Assembly: GCA_963707905.1 (NCBI GenBank) | Contig: CAVPSA010000041.1 | Location: forward strand, 7,209 to 71,208 | DNA from: DASXKD01 sp963707905 | GTDB taxonomy: Bacteria > Actinomycetota > Actinomycetes > Streptosporangiales > Streptosporangiaceae | Reading direction: 5' to 3' | Length of the DNA: 64,000 nt | Part shown: positions 60,605 through 64,000 of the stretch, piece after piece | Layout of the letters: each line of letters begins with the position of its first letter | Numbering within the stretch: the stretch's first letter is position 1 | Notes under the pieces: model-generated | The model's database searches: none | The model's input: only the letters and a program-made list of their open reading frames with translations | Told to the model about the DNA's origin: nothing | Made by a program: the position numbers and the translations under genes

Positions 60605-61313
60605 TCAGGGCCCAGCCGCACCCCGGCCGCTGAGCACGAAGGCCGTGGCCTGGCTTCGGAGCTGGCCGTTGAACGCCGCGGCGGTATAGGTGCCGGCCGC
60701 CACCCCAGTCCCCTGACCCGGGCAGCCGGAAAGTGAGGTTCTCCGGTCCCAGGTGATCCGGAGGAACGCCGGAGCGCCCCGCCTCAGCATGACCGCACGG
60801 GAGCCAGTGCCGCGCAGGCAGCTGGACGAGTCCCACAGCGGCGTGCCGCTGGCGGCCACCACCACCGAGGTGAACCTGGAGCCCAGGTCGATGCGGCACG
60901 GCCGGCTCCGGGTGGAGACCGCGCCGACCACGAAGGTGACCTGCTCGCCCGGCCCGTACCGGTGCCGGGCAGAGCGGAGGGTCAGCAGCACAGCCGGCCT
61001 GGCGCAGGTCTGCCGCCCGGGCCTGGGGAGAGGGTGGGGTACTCGCACCCCGGGGAACTGCGGACGGCCGCGGCCGGGAGCCCAGGTCCGCGGTCTCCCG
61101 GGTAGCCGCCTGCCCGTGCTCGGCCCGCGAGCGTGCGCTGAGACCGGCCAGGTGGCCGGCGCCGGAGCGCGGTGGCACCTGGCCCGTGGCCTGGCTGCCG
61201 CCGAGCGCCTCGTTCACCGCCCAGATGGGGAGACCGAGCACCGCCACGCAGGCCGCGAGAACGACCACCCGGCGACGCCAGTATGTGGCAGGGGAGACCA
61301 GTTTCTGGCCCAT
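60605..61313 (-). pseudogene. Actinobacterial envelope protein (DUF4232-like) with a frameshift
   Basis: N-terminal part from 61313: KLVSPATYWRRRVVVLAACV membrane anchor and Gly/Ser/Arg-rich linker. The beta-sandwich part continues in another frame from about 61045 (RYGPGEQVTFVVGAVSTRSR, LGSRFTSVVVAASGTPLWDS, AGTYTAAAFNGQLRSQATAF) and ends at 60605. One extra base near 61020-61060 separates them. The domain order matches a single known-type protein, so this is one broken gene rather than two. Confidence 0.75.
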
Positions 61314-61401
61314 AAATCGATTATATAATCGAATAGCTCAAAAGCGATAGCGGGCTCCTCGCCTGGAGGCGGCCAGGGCCGGGTGCTGGACGGCGCTGCC
61401 C

Positions 61402-62088
61402 TTACCGGCGCTGGGGCGGGGATAGGCGGGCGGTGAGATCGCGGGCGCCTTCGCCGGATAGTTGTGGCAGGGCGGTGCGGCGGCCGGTGCATACCAGGAG
61501 GATGGCGTGGACCGGGCCGCTGACTTGCGGGCCGTCGCCGATGGACCAGCAGATGTCGGTGGCGGTGAACCGGAATCCTGCTGCCTGGCGGGCCGCGGGG
61601 AGGGGCGGCGGCCAGCGCATGGACAGGACCCTGGTGGCGGCGGTGGCCGCGGCTGGGGGTGGCATGTCGTGGCGGCGGCCGAGTGGGATGGCGATGTCTT
61701 GCGCGTGGACGAGTATGTCGGTGAGCGTCTCCAGGTAGGTGACGCCGATGTTGTGGCGGCGGGAGCCGGCCGTGCCGCGGATGCCGGCAATGATCTGGTC
61801 CGCTGGCCAGGCGGCGGCGCGGCGGCAGGCGGCGGCGTGGATGGTCCGGTCCAGGCTGCCGCGCCATCGGGCCATCATGGCGATGGCACCGGGCAGGCCG
61901 AGTTGCTGCAGGGTCAGGTGCGCGGCCACGTCCCGGACGGTCCAGCCCGCGCACAGCGACGGCTGTGCCCAGTCGCCGGGTGACAGCTGGCCGAGCAGGG
62001 CGGCCAGTTTGACCCGCTGTGCGCCGATGACCTGCCAGACCTGGTCTTGGTCCAGGATGGCCGGGCCGGGCGGCGGCTGGCTGGTCAT
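61402..62088 (-). CDS. Mycothiol-type DinB/MDMPI-domain protein
   Basis: 228 residues of the maleylpyruvate-isomerase N-terminal/DinB superfamily (TIGR03083-like). Helical bundle with metal ligand candidates in CAGWTVRDVAAHLT and TDILVHAQDIA, and a C-terminal domain (GFRFTATDICWSIGDG). Relatives are mycothiol-dependent transferases or isomerases. ATG 62088 overlaps the TetR stop (ATGA), so it is co-translated with the regulator. Confidence 0.88.
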   Translation of the reverse strand: MTSQPPPGPAILDQDQVWQVIGAQRVKLAALLGQLSPGDWAQPSLCAGWTVRDVAAHLTLQQLGLPGAIAMMARWRGSLDRTIHAAACRRAAAWPADQIIAGIRGTAGSRRHNIGVTYLETLTDILVHAQDIAIPLGRRHDMPPPAAATAATRVLSMRWPPPLPAARQAAGFRFTATDICWSIGDGPQVSGPVHAILLVCTGRRTALPQLSGEGARDLTARLSPPQRR

Positions 62089-62663
62089 GCCGGTGCCTGC
62101 GCGGGGTGCGGCCGCAGGACGGCGGTGACGAGCGCGGTGAGCTGCGCGGTGGGGTCGAACGCCGGGTCGGGGTTAGCGAGCTGGTGCAGCACGAGGCCGG
62201 TCCAGTGGTTCATCACGATCGGGGCGTCCCGCGGTGGGTCGGCGGAGCCGGCGATGCGCACCCAGTTGGTGAACCAGGCGCTGACCCGGGCGCCGGTGAC
62301 GGCCAGCTGGGCCCGCAACGGCGGGTGCAGGGCGGCTTCGAGGAGGATCGCGTACCGGGCCATGGTCAGCGCCCGCTGCGGGCCGGTCGCCTGCTGCGCG
62401 AACTCGGCCAGCGCCTGAGCCAGTTCCCGTGGCGTGGCCGGGCACACCCGCGCCGCGATGTCTTCCCAGTTGGCGCGCTCCCGGGCGGCGAACCGCTCCA
62501 CCACGGCGCCCAGCAGCGCATCCCGGGTGCGGAAATGGTTGGACGCTGATCCGGGCGGGAGCCCCGCAGCGGCGTCCACGGCCCGGTGGGTCAGCGCATG
62601 GATGCCGGACTCGCCGAGCACGCCGATGGCGGCATCGAGCAGGTCGTCGCGCCGGTTTGCCAT
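62085..62663 (-). CDS. TetR-family transcriptional regulator
   Basis: 192 residues. N-terminal HTH (LLDAAIGVLGESGIHALTHR, AVDAAAGLPPGSASNHFRTR) followed by a helical ligand domain. First gene of a leftward operon with the DinB-like gene. Two identical dyads lie 9 and 30 bases before its ATG and almost certainly are its operators. The effector may be the electrophile handled by the DinB-like enzyme. Confidence 0.92.
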   Translation of the reverse strand: MANRRDDLLDAAIGVLGESGIHALTHRAVDAAAGLPPGSASNHFRTRDALLGAVVERFAARERANWEDIAARVCPATPRELAQALAEFAQQATGPQRALTMARYAILLEAALHPPLRAQLAVTGARVSAWFTNWVRIAGSADPPRDAPIVMNHWTGLVLHQLANPDPAFDPTAQLTALVTAVLRPHPAQAPA

Positions 62664-62671
62664 GCCGGTAG

Positions 62672-62706
62672 ACTACAATAGTAGTTCCTGTCACTACAAT
62701 AGTAGT
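62672..62706. promoter_or_regulatory. Twin ACTAC-AATA-GTAGT operators
   Basis: The same perfect dyad occurs at 62672-62685 and 62693-62706, centres 21 bases (two helical turns) apart, directly upstream of the TetR gene and in front of the truncated hydrolase. Same-face spacing fits two TetR dimers. Confidence 0.8.
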
Positions 62707-62724
62707 TCAGACTATGCCTCCTGA

Positions 62725-63950
62725 CGGCGGCCCTTCGGTGCCCGTGGCTGGGGCAGGCCCCCCCCCCCATCCGTACGCTGGCCCCGTTCACCGCCACCCC
62801 CTTCCCCGGCACGCCGGCGCAGCGGCGCCCCTGGATCCGCGCGGCTCGAGCCCTCGGCCGGGCCTGCTCCACCACGGCGCGGTCAGTCGCGCCGGCGATG
62901 TCGACCACGCGGGACGCCCTCGACATGGACGTCCTGCGGCGCGCCGTGGGCGACCGCAAGCTGACCTACTTCGGCGAGTCATACGGCTCCTACCTCGGGC
63001 TGGTGTACGCGAACCTGTTCCCCGGCCGGGTCCGGGCGATAGCGATCGACGGCATCGTCGACCCGCAGGCACTGGTCGGTACGCCCGCCACCGCGGACGT
63101 GCCCGTCTTCGACCGGATGGGCTCCGCCGCCGCCAGCTACCGCGCGCTGCACGAACTGCTGAAGCTCTGCCAGCGGGCCGGCCGGTCCCGGTGCTCCTTC
63201 GCCGGCCCGGACACCCCGGCCCGGTTCGGCCGGCTGGCCGCCCGGCTCCAGGCACACCCGCTGCGCCTTGCCGCCCCTGGTGTCAAAGCGACCACCTTCA
63301 CGTACGCGAACCTGATCGCGGACACCGAACACTGGCTGCACGACCCCAGCGGATACCGGGGCCTGTTCGCCGAGCTGACCGACCTGGCGCGGCTCACCGG
63401 ACCCGGCGGGGCAGGCCCCGGCCGCGCCGCCGTGGTGCGGCGCTTGCTGCGCCTCCACCTCGCGCTACAGCCCGGGCCGGGTTACGACAACCTCCTCGAA
63501 GCCGAGTCCGGGGTGCTGTGCACTGACGGCCTGTCGGCCGCGGACGCCGCCTCGTGGCCCGCGGCCGCCGCTGCCGCCGACCGCCGCGCCAAGTACTTCG
63601 GCGCGTACTACGCCTGGGTCACCGTCCAGTGCGCGCGGGATACGTGGACCGCGCAGGACCAGGACGTCTACCGGGGCCCGTTCGACCACCGCACCGCCGC
63701 GCCCGTCCTGGTGATCGGCGACTTGTGGGATCCGGCCACCAGCTACGACAGCGCCGTGAAAGTTGCGCGGCTGCTGCCCAACAGCCGCCTGGTCGCCAGC
63801 GACAGCTGGGGCCATGAGGCTGTGGGGACGTCCGCGTGCGTCGACGACACGCTCTGGGACTACCTGATCCAGCCGCTGGCCCCGGCGCCGAAGATCACGC
63901 ACTGCCGCGGCAACGTCCAGCCCTTCGCCCCGTCGCCGTCCACCCATTGA
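62725..63950 (+). pseudogene. TAP-type alpha/beta hydrolase, 5'-truncated at a poly-C tract
   Basis: The frame from about 62769 to 63950 encodes most of a tripeptidyl-aminopeptidase-like hydrolase: LAPFTATPFPGTPAQRRPW, nucleophile elbow FGESYGSYLG, Asp in VIGDLWDPATSY and His in SDSWGHEAVG, with the TAP C-terminal domain. The signal peptide and about 100-130 N-terminal residues are absent. An 11-C run (62758-62768) lies at the break; with 10 C the ATG at 62714 would be in frame, with 12 C the preceding GARGWGRP (compare D-P-R-G-x-G) would be. As written no good start joins the frame except internal ATG 62898, which is inside the domain. Confidence 0.8.
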
Positions 63951-64000
63951 CCGGGCTGCCCCGAGGCCGGCCCGGCATGCGCAGCCGATCTGCGGCCCAG

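Overview
The window is high-GC DNA, about 70% G+C by eye, with GTG/TTG starts, many 4-bp stop/start overlaps and typical actinomycete families: WS/DGAT acyltransferase, mycothiol-type DinB protein, NarL two-component pairs, MMPL exporter and a CoxMSL molybdenum hydroxylase. A filamentous actinomycete (Streptosporangiales/Streptomycetales-like) is the best inference; no rRNA or core marker fixes the genus.

Layout. 1-6.3 kb: amine or amino-acid utilisation block (PLP aminotransferase, Lrp/AsnC regulator, glutamine-synthetase-like ligase, Dabb protein, APC permease, Fe(II) oxygenase). 6.4-13.3 kb: GH79-like hydrolase, MocR regulator, frameshifted MFS pump, FAD disulfide reductase and MOSC protein, with Lrp and VOC gene remnants. 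13.4-18.2 kb: cyclase-AAA-TPR regulator, NYN-LOTUS nuclease and coupled hydrolase. 18.2-24.2 kb: epimerase, then a lipid block with WS/DGAT, an active KASIII-like enzyme, an overlapping KASIII-like partner without catalytic residues, a beta-rich unknown and a LuxR regulator. 24.3-26.6 kb: NarL-type two-component system and a family of duplicated leader modules. 26.7-33.2 kb: methyltransferase, GH16 lipoprotein, DUF308, amidohydrolase, a collapsed regulator-adaptor-permease pseudogene, MscS and DedA. 33.3-41.3 kb: six-gene hydrogenase-4/complex-I-like operon whose catalytic subunits lack the usual Ni and FeS ligands. 41.3-46.4 kb: Zn-finger/HTH protein, aquaporin, and an MMPL exporter with a very long coiled-coil insert coupled to a lipoprotein. 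46.4-50.2 kb: CoxM-CoxS-CoxL operon. 50.4-55.6 kb: M23-like protein, SDR, and a junction where a DHFR-like gene and a LuxR-ATPase gene have both lost their 5' ends. 55.7-59.8 kb: decayed island at a selenocysteine tRNA (gene fragments, HNH protein, AT-rich membrane protein, frameshifted tyrosine integrase). 59.9-64 kb: two small envelope proteins, a TetR-DinB operon with twin operators, and a 5'-truncated TAP-type hydrolase behind a poly-C tract.

The strongest leads are the ligand-less hydrogenase-like complex, the active/dead KASIII pair, the coiled-coil MMPL plus lipoprotein, and the three-copy leader module around the two-component system. The many single-base frameshifts and truncations could be real decay or, for some, assembly error; several sit in G/C homopolymers or repeats.
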